A stretch of DNA of 64,000 nt from the NCBI GenBank assembly GCA_039105265.1, contig JAPFFF010000047.1:124001-188000 (forward strand), given 5' to 3'. Both the position numbers and the translations under genes were made by a program. The notes beneath the pieces are model-generated. The model worked only from the letters and a program-made list of their open reading frames with translations, was not told where the DNA came from and ran no database searches. The stretch comes from Tritrichomonas musculus. Lineage: Eukaryota > Parabasalia > Tritrichomonadida > Tritrichomonadidae. Below, in pieces: positions 9,401-17,367 of the stretch (the stretch's first letter is position 1; each line of letters starts with the position of its first letter).

Positions 9401-11613
9401 GTTTGCAAGCAGAAATTGTTGGATATGAGAAAGTGAAAGATAATTTATCTGTTCTAGAGTATATCAATTTTAAAGGATCCAAGTATAATATCACACGAAT
9501 CGGAGACCATGCATTTACAGGCGCACAAATCAAAAAACTCGATTTTAATCCAAATTCGCATGTCTATAGAATTGACAATGCAGCCTTTGAGAATTCTTCA
9601 CTTAAAGAGATCAGCCTTCCTCCGAGTGTTGAAGAGATTGGAAACTATTGCTTCTGTGGGCTTGAAAATCTTGAAATTTTGCACTTTAAAGGCAAAGCAT
9701 TGACTCTTGGCAAAGGATGCTTTGAAGATTGTCAATCTCTCAAATTAGTCGCCTTTGAATGCACTGAAGATATAAATATTGGCGCAGATTCATTTAAAAA
9801 ATGCAGTCAACTTAAAAGATTTGAATCACGAGGAGTGAATATTTCACTTGGTGAATCCTGCTTCAGTGGTGCAAGTGCACTTTCAGCCAATGAATTTAAA
9901 TGTGACAAATTGATAATTGAAAAGAATTGCTTTGAAAACTGCACGTCTCTCAAGTCATTTGCATACAAAGGAATAAAAAGTATATCAATTGGCTCAAAAG
10001 CATTTTATGGATGTTGTGCGCTCGGTATTATTTCATTGACGGAATGCTCGATTGTTTCTTTCAAAGAAAAATGCTTATCTCATATTAGCAAATTGAATCA
10101 ATTATGCGTGGAGAGTGACGAGATCTTATTAGGAAACAATATGGTCAACTGTTGCCCATCACTCGCAAATATCAATTTAGTCAGTACTCAAAGCTTCACA
10201 ATATCAAGCAATGCATTTCAAGGATGCCTTCCCTTAACAGACATCACGCTCATGTCACAATCTACAATACAATTATCTAAAAAGTGCTTTATTTGCGCCA
10301 ATAATTTGCAAATAGCAGTAATTGAGGGGCATCAGATCATTGTCGAAGATGAGGTCTTTAAGTCATTGAAGAAACTGCAGAGTATCACTTTTAGTTGCGA
10401 TGAATTAAAAATCGGAAATTCGGTTTTCGGATTTTGCAGTGAACTTTATTCAGTTATGTTAAACAATGTCAAAAAAGCTGAGTTTGGTTCCAATGTATTC
10501 ACAGATTGTACAAAGCTTAGCACAATCCGTTTTGATGCCACAATGAGCTTGACTGTTGGCGATAATTGCTTCTCTGGTGTTAATTCTCTTCAAAATGTCG
10601 CAATTTTGAGCGAAAAACTAAATATAGGAAATAATTGCTTCAAGAATTGTCGAAATTTATCGTCAATCACATTTCCAAAAGCGCAAAGCATTGAAATTGG
10701 CTCCAATGCATTCGAAGGATGTTCGAAGTTCAACTCTAGTATTAGCATTACTACATTTTCGGAGCTCACTATTGGTGATGACTGCTTCAAATCGTTGGAA
10801 AGCCTTAAATATCTCACGCTTGCGAGTAAAAAAATAACTATTGGCAAAAACGCCTTCAATGAATGCAAAAATCTTTCATCAATCATTTTCAACAATGTTT
10901 TAAATATATCAATCGGTCAAGGTGCATTTTCCAAATGCATGAAGCTTGATAAAATTTTCATTTCGGCTGTATCAAATGTCACACTCAGTGATGATTGCTT
11001 CAATTCTGCAAGTAACATTCAAACTGTATTAATATCAGGCGAAGAAATTAATGTTGGCAGCCGATGCTTCAAGTATTGCACCAAATTGTCATCGGTCTCT
11101 CTCACAAAGGGTAAAAATGTCACATTTGGCTCAAATCTGTTTGAAGGATCAAATCTCAAGAAATTGAGTATACCAGACACGTCAAAGGTCGTTTTGGCTA
11201 ATTACTGCTTCCATCATGCCGATAGACTTGAATCTGTGACAATCAGTTGCGAAGACATTGATGTTGGCGAAAGATGCTTCAATAATTGTAAAGCCCTCAA
11301 CTCAATTTACATACAAAAGGTTAAGAACGCAACAATAGGCCCATATTCATTCAGTGAATGCTATAATCTCACAAAATTCACTCTTAATGCTCCATTGAAT
11401 TTAACAATTTGTGCCAACTGCTTTAGAGAATCTTGCATTCATGAAGTTAATTTAACTGGTGGTAATCTTACTATTGGTGATTACGCATTTTATGATAGCA
11501 CAATTTCGTCTGCATATATAACAAGTACTTTAAGTCATATTTTTGCAGACAATGCATTTTTCCGAAATGGAGATTTTCGGCCAAAATTGACCTTAGAAGG
11601 GAAAAAATATTAA
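3490..11613 (+). CDS. Giant BTB-like / coiled-coil / LRR_5 protein with an embedded pseudokinase
   Basis: The protein has 2707 residues from the ATG at 3490. Residues 1 to about 240 look like a BTB/POZ-type adaptor (HILIYRDQEYPINFELLKYS, then NISTLNYLAHKYEMDELI). Residues about 245-430 are a strong coiled coil rich in Glu and Lys. About 430-620 is charged low-complexity sequence with a lysine-rich patch (KKKKKSKKPSKKRANKRK). Residues about 630-1690 and 1950-2703 are two arrays of BspA-like LRR_5 repeats with the recurring pattern IGNNCFxxCxSLxS. Between them, about 1704-1943, sits a protein-kinase fold. It keeps the ATP lysine (FAAKVINK) and a KYLHSEK helix, but the HRDLKPEN loop is replaced by LNSLTTNKIFLD and DFG by FYG, so it should be catalytically dead. 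No signal peptide is seen, which suggests an intracellular scaffold. Partners are unknown. Confidence 0.85.
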   Translation: MENNNSEHEDDFVQIQERIPNSHILIYRDQEYPINFELLKYSSKYFYDHQNEIMCNNRIELVNYDPDGNIPDLSPSSIETFIKYINREQIRLTNENISTLNYLAHKYEMDELIRSTERYIERHPEACLSILTIHQNDGQISTGIYETIIARNLNDYINNEEMLDLQVPTIYRILAKNTNEINLNEKIEKNNFLLKTLDKYGREASALFEFADLDDQENDFFEILLDKYIDVFDFSFIGSAVLSELLKEREKRKTERKMHEEDKRSLEENHNRLKKQQMLAIENLKHEILERENQEKIVFKEHQSEKNELNKKIEEINMEKEGLMKEINKLNEENIDLKKEITKLRGELEDKQKVEEMQNQAHQAEVNKLNENIEQINKEKEELKTKVQKLNNKNIEIDDLKREINELRIELENEQKEEKMSKQMHQPEVIESNEEFEQIKEKVPKSNKNDDLDNDENQADDDDEAKKIKNEKKKKKSKKPSKKRANKRKNMRSRMRRPSNKEKDITTEEEEEKSETNASRDDNINIKENMEKGPEIEEEEEDVDANVSENGQEEEDSNNEKLIKNDENNSIVNDANNDDVKEESAKEDENDFLYDEDEKDKDKDSDKDKETTKREEVNNSKEEENPEQETVAFKDVNGISYEISLKSQTASVSEAPKVKTSIEIPQTVRYHGQLYGVTNINDGAFSNTEIEELFIPSSFTTLSPNWCSGATKLAKIIVDQGNNFFHIDRNGFLIYAPKQDNDHGPNERREILFAPRNIKHDYYFPNEITRFGNYAFFKREELEQFKYNSSPVKKIEFGDFCFSKSKKLWKLEIECEELKIGSNCFKDCTSLSYTSFKNLKRVTICANAFMNCTKLISICFNSSFKIDLFDNCLHAQQSLQSISLTTSELSIGNECFTNCNNLSSISLCGLNKAKIGVRALAGCVSLEKFELTTRSELEIGDFCFSGAKKLHTVDIKYNDKLTFGQSCFENCPALFSVSIKNDSNVNPVSDQSFIISSNPFAGCKSLTNVTLTSNSTLNLFSKSFKDLYTLQSVELTGNKIIIGDNCFENCFNIQKKYNDKSPRNIIIKSASLVEIGNQCFKKSGYLESVEITGMQINIKKESFLGCISLSSFSIPNLQERPIIGIKNDDKFVLGENCFEGCSSLSKFVCEKLCKARICKQAFKGCNKLEEFSYTHAATVIIEDKCFVGLNNLKSILIQSDVVNLNNNWISNCLSVYSVTIESSQHIEVLSRWFQKCNSLASITLICDANLILAEGCFSGLSNLQTLEIKSGQITIENNCINNCFSSQDYKKNSNSDSYSKNYIKLISKSKVTIGSDSFNELPYLGSVEISGDQVNIGNNCFSLKKIDNFAHSIENIKIHSNNVRIENNCFDCLCSLKSFNIQSKQVIIGKECFKKCDSLSSFSIPDPSEIFLDSQLFEECSNLKNLQLKSSFIIRLGLNCLSNSTGIEKVSLESKEVYIDKGCFFGCSSLAAFQITNCEQIIIMDNAFLGCNKLASASLNALKFTKLGNSCFSECASLQSINLSTPNVEFGDSCFKQCAALTSVLFNKYMYSSTSRATNRVNFQIESVAIGKNCFEGCSSLSSFNLSEVGKVKVDSQVFKDAAALQSVDIAGEKVVIGENCFENCFNRDITVKSNSSVEIGKSCFIGSKHLGNVTFSGGQIILGSDCFNNCTSLKNFTLENFVYVELGANLLTGCNPSYFTATPSSNISLDNYFEYIADLESDDSGRLILVQKKGSDDVFAAKVINKRLQLSYDKNNFLQEMILSTRINYPVIDNVIGFSLKDFNNEDWPTVITKHPGNISLKNAMKNANLSGTQKHIILLGTALGMKYLHSEKIPLNSLTTNKIFLDEEFRPHIKFYGCHGEYKRENYKMDARAFILIAYELITGQPLKDKSNLQLIKDDKIREFFNKCIVSNNSIEFKDILAEFTNEQYSQLFESNDQEIASYLKDFGISHLTIRIKFTNIYYNISRSSLQAEIVGYEKVKDNLSVLEYINFKGSKYNITRIGDHAFTGAQIKKLDFNPNSHVYRIDNAAFENSSLKEISLPPSVEEIGNYCFCGLENLEILHFKGKALTLGKGCFEDCQSLKLVAFECTEDINIGADSFKKCSQLKRFESRGVNISLGESCFSGASALSANEFKCDKLIIEKNCFENCTSLKSFAYKGIKSISIGSKAFYGCCALGIISLTECSIVSFKEKCLSHISKLNQLCVESDEILLGNNMVNCCPSLANINLVSTQSFTISSNAFQGCLPLTDITLMSQSTIQLSKKCFICANNLQIAVIEGHQIIVEDEVFKSLKKLQSITFSCDELKIGNSVFGFCSELYSVMLNNVKKAEFGSNVFTDCTKLSTIRFDATMSLTVGDNCFSGVNSLQNVAILSEKLNIGNNCFKNCRNLSSITFPKAQSIEIGSNAFEGCSKFNSSISITTFSELTIGDDCFKSLESLKYLTLASKKITIGKNAFNECKNLSSIIFNNVLNISIGQGAFSKCMKLDKIFISAVSNVTLSDDCFNSASNIQTVLISGEEINVGSRCFKYCTKLSSVSLTKGKNVTFGSNLFEGSNLKKLSIPDTSKVVLANYCFHHADRLESVTISCEDIDVGERCFNNCKALNSIYIQKVKNATIGPYSFSECYNLTKFTLNAPLNLTICANCFRESCIHEVNLTGGNLTIGDYAFYDSTISSAYITSTLSHIFADNAFFRNGDFRPKLTLEGKKY

Positions 11614-11899
11614 GGTAATTTATGATATATTATCCTTTTTATTAGTGTATTATTAAATTATACAAATTATTTCGTAATTTTGTTTTATATTTTCATTTTA
11701 TACTTTTACTAATTTATAATTTTAATGATTTTCAAATATTCGAATTAAATTAAATTGTAATATAGTAAATAAATAAATAATTACTGATCAAGTTTGATCA
11801 ATAATGATAATTTTCAATAGTTTCAAGATTTATCATTATTTTAAGATCATTTTTATTTTTTAAATGATTACATACAAATCATTGGCTGCAAATTATACT

Positions 11900-12285
11900 A
11901 ATAGAGAGTTATTTCATGGATTCGTTCGTCATCAAGTAGTTACAAAGTGTTTGAGAAAAGAAGATTGAGAGAGGGCAATTAAAGATGCACCTTTTATTGA
12001 TGATTGGTCATCAGAAGAATAATTCAATTTTTAGTCAAAAGTCTTAAAGATATAGTTTCAAGTGGTGGTTTTGTTTACTCTGCATTTGAAAATACAATAT
12101 TAAAAGGCTTTGTATCAGCCGAGCCAAAAATATTTGGAGACAAAAACAAACACAATGATTTATCATGTATTCATGTTTCGAGAGACATGCGTTAAAAGGG
12201 ACCTGAAAGAAACTCTTAATAGCAGATAAAGAAAAGGCTAAAAAGAATGGCGAAAAAAGCTTTACATCAATTTTTATAAGCATTT
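11900..12285 (+). pseudogene. Relic of a bacterial-type GNAT acetyltransferase
   Basis: Conceptual translation across frames gives GFVRHQVVTKCLRKED, then AIKDAPFIDDWSSEE, then QFLVKSLKDIVSSGGFVYSAFEN, then LKGFVSAEPKIFGDKN and LSCIHVSRDMR, then KKLLIADKEKAKKNG. The order and wording match GNAT N-acetyltransferases of gut Clostridia as I remember them: RHQEVTECWRK, PFVDDW, LKGFxSVE, LSxIHVSxxxRGKGIG, AKxxGAKKLYIS. The copy is dead. There is a stop after LRKED and another after SSEE, with a frame change at that point. Stops also fall in the acetyl-CoA-binding RGKGIG loop, and the C-terminal third is missing. It lies between two intact genes in ordinary AT-rich DNA. I infer lateral transfer from a bacterium followed by decay; a live paralogue may exist elsewhere in the genome. 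Confidence 0.75.
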
Positions 12286-12317
12286 AATATCAAGAAATAT
12301 TCGAAATAAATCCGCAA

Positions 12318-15300
12318 TTATTCAATATAAATCTCCATATTCTTAAATAAATAAATAGCATCTACAATCTGAACCACTCTTTTTTTCCTCAATTCAAATG
12401 TGAAAATCAAATCTAAATACTTTGACTTTGGATGAATAATTGGAGTCAGTGTCAAAATTTCTCGCTCTCTCCATTCTAAGATGTCATCATCAGTGATCAA
12501 ACTTGAAGTAAAAAAATGACACATCATTGAATTGAGAAGGAAGCCATAATATGCAGTCATTTTGAACAAGATGTGATCACTTTTAGAATTCCACCATTTG
12601 TAATGAACTGTTATCTCTTTCCATTCAGGAAGAAGATTCATAATTTCTTGAATAGAATTGTTTTTGATTGCCCATTCACAACCTTTTCTAACTTCCAAAA
12701 TCAAATCTAAATTTGATGCAACTGCTTCAATAGCTTCTTCTTTGATCCAATCAATATTTACTGTATAATCATTAGCATTGTTTATTTTAGGTATTGAATC
12801 CAACAGTTCTTTTAAGCCAGGCTTATATTTAATTGCTTTTAGGAGGACTTTATAAATGAAAATTGTAATTAATTCTGTATCAATTACTTCATTTTGAAGA
12901 ATAAAGATTATTTTATCAATTCCATTTTTTAATGGCAACCCATAAAGATACAGAATCCTCAAGATTTTCTTTTGTAAGCAACGATTTAATTGTTTTGGAT
13001 GAATTACATGGCAATTCAATCTTTTAAAAGCATCAATATTACATAATTCCTTTGGTTTTGAACAGTTGCTTGCTTCATAAATGCTGAAATCATCAGGAAT
13101 GATTTTACTAATTTCTCTAATCATTAATTCTATTCTTTGATAAATCCATTCTTTCAATGGAGGAAACTTTTTAACTAACTTTTTAAAAGGAAATTTGTCA
13201 TCTTCACATACATCAGAAAGCTTATTTAAAAAAGGAGACATGGTTATTGCTGTAAAATCTTCGATTGCTGACCATCCTCCAAATTGAACCATTTCAGGTG
13301 CAAATTGGAAATTTTGTGGCAATTTGTTATTTGATACGTAAATGGCAACTCTGTATAATAAATCATAATTATGACAATTCACCATAATTTTATATTCATT
13401 TCCATTAAACAATGAATTGAGAAATAAGTTGTTTATTAACTCTTTATACGGAGTATACATGATTTGTTTTTTAATATTTGGAATGTGCTGATGAATATAC
13501 AAACAAAATATTTGCTGTTGTGCTTGTGGAAGACGTAAAAAAACGATTGATATGAGCGATTTAGCAACTTCATTCACAAAATCAGATACAAAAAATCTCA
13601 AAGCACCAATTCCATGCATCGTTAATACACTTAACGCATTTTTATAAATTACTTGATCGATTGAAGTTTTAAATAAAGCAAAATCTAGAATTGACATAGA
13701 TTGTGCCCTTTGACTTTGGCTCAAGTTATTTTCAGCAGTATTTTTTTTGGAAGAAGAAATAAACTGTGTTGGCAATTCTTTTTTACTTTGATTCAATGGG
13801 CTTGATTCTTTTTGTTTTGTTATATTCATAACATTCATACCATTCTTTATAACAGATTGAATGATTTGCTCCTTTTGTTGCAGTGTTCTTTGTTGTTCCT
13901 TAACTGGATATTTGATGTTTTGATAATTTCTATATCCATTGAATAATGCATATAGTTGATGCATTGACGATTGAATTCTAATTGACGGCGATGATGGTTG
14001 ATGAATTAATGATTTAATACCTAAGTTGTTTTTATCACGTATCAACGGCGATGATGGTTGATGAATTAATGATTTAATACCTAAGTTGTTTTTATCACGT
14101 ATCGACGGCGATGATAGTTGATGAATTAATGATTGAATGACTATATTGTTTTTAGTACGTGTTGATTGTGATGGTAGTTGATGGCTTGGCGATTGAGTGC
14201 CTTGATTGTTTTGAGTACTAGATGTTTGTGGTGATTGCTGCTGGTTTTGCGATTCATTGTTTTGCATTTCTTGCTGATTTGATTGATCTGCAAGGTCCTT
14301 TAATAATGTTTGTGCGTCTATGCGTTTAACATGACGTCGTTTTCTTTTTCTTTTTCTTTTCTTTTTGGCACCATCATTTTTCTTTTCTTCTGTTTGTTGA
14401 TCAAGTTTCTCTTCTTTTGTAGGATTATCAATGCTCTCTGCTTTTTTATGTCTCTCTCTTTTTTGAGGTTCTTCTAAATCCAAATCAAAATCAGATACAT
14501 TTGATAAATCTTCTTCCTCTTGATTTTCATCTTCTTTTGGAGAATTAAATAAATCATCTGAGGATTCGTCTGAAGATTTTTCAACTTCTTTTTTGTTTTG
14601 AGATCTGAAAGTGTAATCAATTTTCTTTCTCTTTCTAATTCCTAAAATTAAATTTTTATTTGTTTTATCATGATTTTCAATTATACTTTGAGTACCAATC
14701 AATTTGTTCCAAAAATCATTTTGACTAAATGCACTGTCATTAATTTGTGCATTAAATGAAGCCTTGGAAAACTTTGAATTACCTCCACTTACAAAGTCTT
14801 TTAATGTATAAGATCGATGCTCAAGAATTTGCTCAATATTTTCAGAACAAAATTTGTCAATTTCATTTGAATCATCTTTAAAAATATAATAAGCGCCTTT
14901 TTTCAAGATCAATTCAAGTTCTTTCTTATTTTTCAATGGACTTTCTATATTATCATCATTTTTTGAAGCTATTTTTGCTGAATCAAGAACAGCAAAATCT
15001 AGAGCAAGTTTTTTTGAAGCTCTTTCAAATAACTCTGATTCGTAACTTCCTCGTGTTATAAGACGATACACATTTACTTTATTTTTTTGTCCCATTCTAT
15101 GACATCTTGCTTGTGCTTGAATATCATTTTGTGGATTCCAATCACTATCATATATAATTACAGTATCTGCCTTAGTTAAGTTGATTCCAAGACCGCCAGC
15201 TTTTGTTGATAGAAGAAAGATAAAAGAATTTTCATCTTCTTGAAATCTATCAATTGAAAGTGCTCTGCTGTATGAATCACATTCACCATCAAGTCTTTCA

Positions 15301-17252
15301 TATTGGTACTTTTTAAAACTCAAATAATCTTCAAGAATATCAAGCATCATTTTAAATTGAGAAAAAATCAATACTTTATGATGTCCTTCTTTTAACTTTG
15401 GAAGAAGTTTATCAATTAAAATTGTTTTTCCAGATGCTAAAATCAATGAATCAATTTCTTCTTCTTCAGTTAAAGGCGTTGAATATGGAATATTATGTTT
15501 TTGTTTGTATTCTGAAAAACTTAAAACTTCTAAATGATGAAATAAAAATGGATGACAAAAAAGTTTTCTTAATTGCATCATAACATTATTTAAATTCAAG
15601 CGACTTGATGAATTATCTGATAATATATCAAGATTATCTTTAAAAAGAAGTTGTGAAAATGTTTTTTGTATTTGAGTCATTTCAACTTCAATAATAATTT
15701 CTTCTTTTTCAGGAATATTAAGATTGACATCTATTTTCTTTCTTCTGAAAATGTAAGGTCTCAAAACTTCTTGAAGTTTTTCAATTGTCTCAGGATTTTC
15801 TCTATCTCGGTAAGTTTGTTCGAATTGTTCAAAATTTTGAAATTTCTTTGGATCAATAAAATGAAGTAAAGACCAAATTTCATATAAATTATTTTGAATT
15901 GGTGTTCCAGTCATTAATAAAAAATGATGAGAATTAATCTTTTCACAAGTATGATAAAAATCAGAATTTGTATTTTTTAACCTTTGTGCTTCATCAATGA
16001 TTGTATACATAAAATTAAACATCCTAACAAATCGAATTTCTACAGACAATAATTCATATGAAAGCAAGAGAACATCGAACACAATTTTTTTCTTATTAAC
16101 TTTATTGCTTTTTAAATCAAAGCAATAAAACATATTGTCTTTGATTACTTTCCGATTTTTTTTCTCTCCGAAAATCGAAACGACACGAAAATTTGTCCAT
16201 TTCTTGAACTCTCTCCTCCAATTGCTAAAAGTTGACAAAGGACAAATGATAAGAAAAGGTCCCCAATTTTTATACCATTTTGATAAACCATCAAGAATTG
16301 AAATGGCTTCAATTGTTTTGCCAAGTCCCATCTCATCGGCCAAAATAGAATTTGTTTTTTGAAGCCAACACATTTGAAGCCAATTAAGCGCATCAACCTG
16401 ATAATCAGTAAGTTTATTGCCTCCTTTATAATCTGGGGATTCATTAAACATTATTAATTGATGAGGATGATTAGATCCAGGTTTAAATCTCAAGCTGTGC
16501 GGATTCTCATTTATCTGGATGAAATTTTCAATCAGCTCTTTTGGAACATCTTTTTCCCATGTTGATTCATAATATTCTAATGCGAGCCATTTGACCAGAT
16601 ATTGGTACCGATGCTCTCTGATCCTTCTTGATATTATCCTCTCTGGAATGACGTATCCTTCTTCAAATTTTACATTATCAGGCTTATAAAGTTTATATTG
16701 ATTTTTGAACAATGGGGAAAGAAATTCATTATAAAAAGGAACTTCTTTAAATGGCTGATTTTTGGCTTTAAATAAATTATAAACCATTTGGTCATATCTA
16801 TTTAACTCTCTTTTGGTTATCCACTTGCAATTTCGATATGATTTGTCATAAAATTTAACATAATACATTACTGATGATGAAGACTGTTCATCAAAAGTTG
16901 GCTGATTAATTCCAATGATTCTTTGAGGCTTGTCAACCCTTTTTTTACGTTTCTCAAAATTATCAGAATCAAACTCGGATCCAGATACTGAATCTAAATT
17001 GGAGTACGAATGCGAAGTTGAATCATGGTCAGACTCAATTTCATATTGGTATTCGTATTCATATTCATATTCTGACTGAATTTGAGATATAGATGATGCT
17101 TCAGATTCAGATTCACTAGTTGAATCAAATTCTGTTAGAGAGTCAGATTCTGATTGATACTCTGATTCCCCAGAATCTGATTCTGATTTCGATTCTGAAA
17201 AGGAATCTGAAATATATTCTCCATCAGCCTCAGAAACAGAGGAATCACTCAT
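12318..17252 (-). CDS. CHD-type SNF2 chromatin-remodelling ATPase
   Basis: The protein has 1644 residues from the ATG at 17252; the frame is open a few codons further, to a TTG. After a Ser/Glu/Tyr-rich acidic N-terminus (1-95) come two chromodomain-like regions, about 128-185 (YYVKFYDKSYRNCKWITK) and 202-245 (RYQYLVKWLALEYYESTWE). The SNF2 motor follows from about 282: DEMGLGKT with Lys312, DEAQRLKN (420-427), LLMTGTPIQNN, VLIFSQFKMMLD, STKAGGLGINLT and the arginine finger RCHRMGQ (716-722). This is the CHD1/CHD3 order and implies ATP-driven nucleosome sliding in the nucleus. The Walker B box is DEAQ rather than the usual DEAH. The C-terminal half has a basic KRKRKRKRR patch near 960, a Gln/Asn-rich stretch and a 20-residue tandem repeat; I recognise no PHD finger. 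Confidence 0.92.
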   Translation of the reverse strand: MSDSSVSEADGEYISDSFSESKSESDSGESEYQSESDSLTEFDSTSESESEASSISQIQSEYEYEYEYQYEIESDHDSTSHSYSNLDSVSGSEFDSDNFEKRKKRVDKPQRIIGINQPTFDEQSSSSVMYYVKFYDKSYRNCKWITKRELNRYDQMVYNLFKAKNQPFKEVPFYNEFLSPLFKNQYKLYKPDNVKFEEGYVIPERIISRRIREHRYQYLVKWLALEYYESTWEKDVPKELIENFIQINENPHSLRFKPGSNHPHQLIMFNESPDYKGGNKLTDYQVDALNWLQMCWLQKTNSILADEMGLGKTIEAISILDGLSKWYKNWGPFLIICPLSTFSNWRREFKKWTNFRVVSIFGEKKNRKVIKDNMFYCFDLKSNKVNKKKIVFDVLLLSYELLSVEIRFVRMFNFMYTIIDEAQRLKNTNSDFYHTCEKINSHHFLLMTGTPIQNNLYEIWSLLHFIDPKKFQNFEQFEQTYRDRENPETIEKLQEVLRPYIFRRKKIDVNLNIPEKEEIIIEVEMTQIQKTFSQLLFKDNLDILSDNSSSRLNLNNVMMQLRKLFCHPFLFHHLEVLSFSEYKQKHNIPYSTPLTEEEEIDSLILASGKTILIDKLLPKLKEGHHKVLIFSQFKMMLDILEDYLSFKKYQYERLDGECDSYSRALSIDRFQEDENSFIFLLSTKAGGLGINLTKADTVIIYDSDWNPQNDIQAQARCHRMGQKNKVNVYRLITRGSYESELFERASKKLALDFAVLDSAKIASKNDDNIESPLKNKKELELILKKGAYYIFKDDSNEIDKFCSENIEQILEHRSYTLKDFVSGGNSKFSKASFNAQINDSAFSQNDFWNKLIGTQSIIENHDKTNKNLILGIRKRKKIDYTFRSQNKKEVEKSSDESSDDLFNSPKEDENQEEEDLSNVSDFDLDLEEPQKRERHKKAESIDNPTKEEKLDQQTEEKKNDGAKKKRKRKRKRRHVKRIDAQTLLKDLADQSNQQEMQNNESQNQQQSPQTSSTQNNQGTQSPSHQLPSQSTRTKNNIVIQSLIHQLSSPSIRDKNNLGIKSLIHQPSSPLIRDKNNLGIKSLIHQPSSPSIRIQSSMHQLYALFNGYRNYQNIKYPVKEQQRTLQQKEQIIQSVIKNGMNVMNITKQKESSPLNQSKKELPTQFISSSKKNTAENNLSQSQRAQSMSILDFALFKTSIDQVIYKNALSVLTMHGIGALRFFVSDFVNEVAKSLISIVFLRLPQAQQQIFCLYIHQHIPNIKKQIMYTPYKELINNLFLNSLFNGNEYKIMVNCHNYDLLYRVAIYVSNNKLPQNFQFAPEMVQFGGWSAIEDFTAITMSPFLNKLSDVCEDDKFPFKKLVKKFPPLKEWIYQRIELMIREISKIIPDDFSIYEASNCSKPKELCNIDAFKRLNCHVIHPKQLNRCLQKKILRILYLYGLPLKNGIDKIIFILQNEVIDTELITIFIYKVLLKAIKYKPGLKELLDSIPKINNANDYTVNIDWIKEEAIEAVASNLDLILEVRKGCEWAIKNNSIQEIMNLLPEWKEITVHYKWWNSKSDHILFKMTAYYGFLLNSMMCHFFTSSLITDDDILEWREREILTLTPIIHPKSKYLDLIFTFELRKKRVVQIVDAIYLFKNMEIYIE
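13981..14220 (-). repeat. 60-bp coding minisatellite inside the CHD gene
   Basis: Four tandem 60-base units start at 13981, 14041, 14101 and 14161. The first two are almost identical, and the others diverge progressively. The unit length keeps the frame and encodes 20 residues with the core GIKSLIHQPSSPSIRDKNNL. It lies in the disordered C-terminal region, outside the ATPase, and is a likely site of copy-number variation between strains. Confidence 0.9.
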
Positions 17253-17367
17253 AAATAAAGGAAACTTTTTCAAAAGAAAACTTGTCCGTTTAGAATTATA
17301 TCTTTAACGTATTTTTAATAATCTAAAAAGAAAACAAAAACAAATATTAATTTCAGTATTTTTTTTT

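Noticed and set aside
5626-10895. Many minus-strand frames of 60-108 codons under the LRR arrays
   Set aside because: They are shadows of the repetitive LRR_5 coding strand, with similar frames recurring at each repeat.
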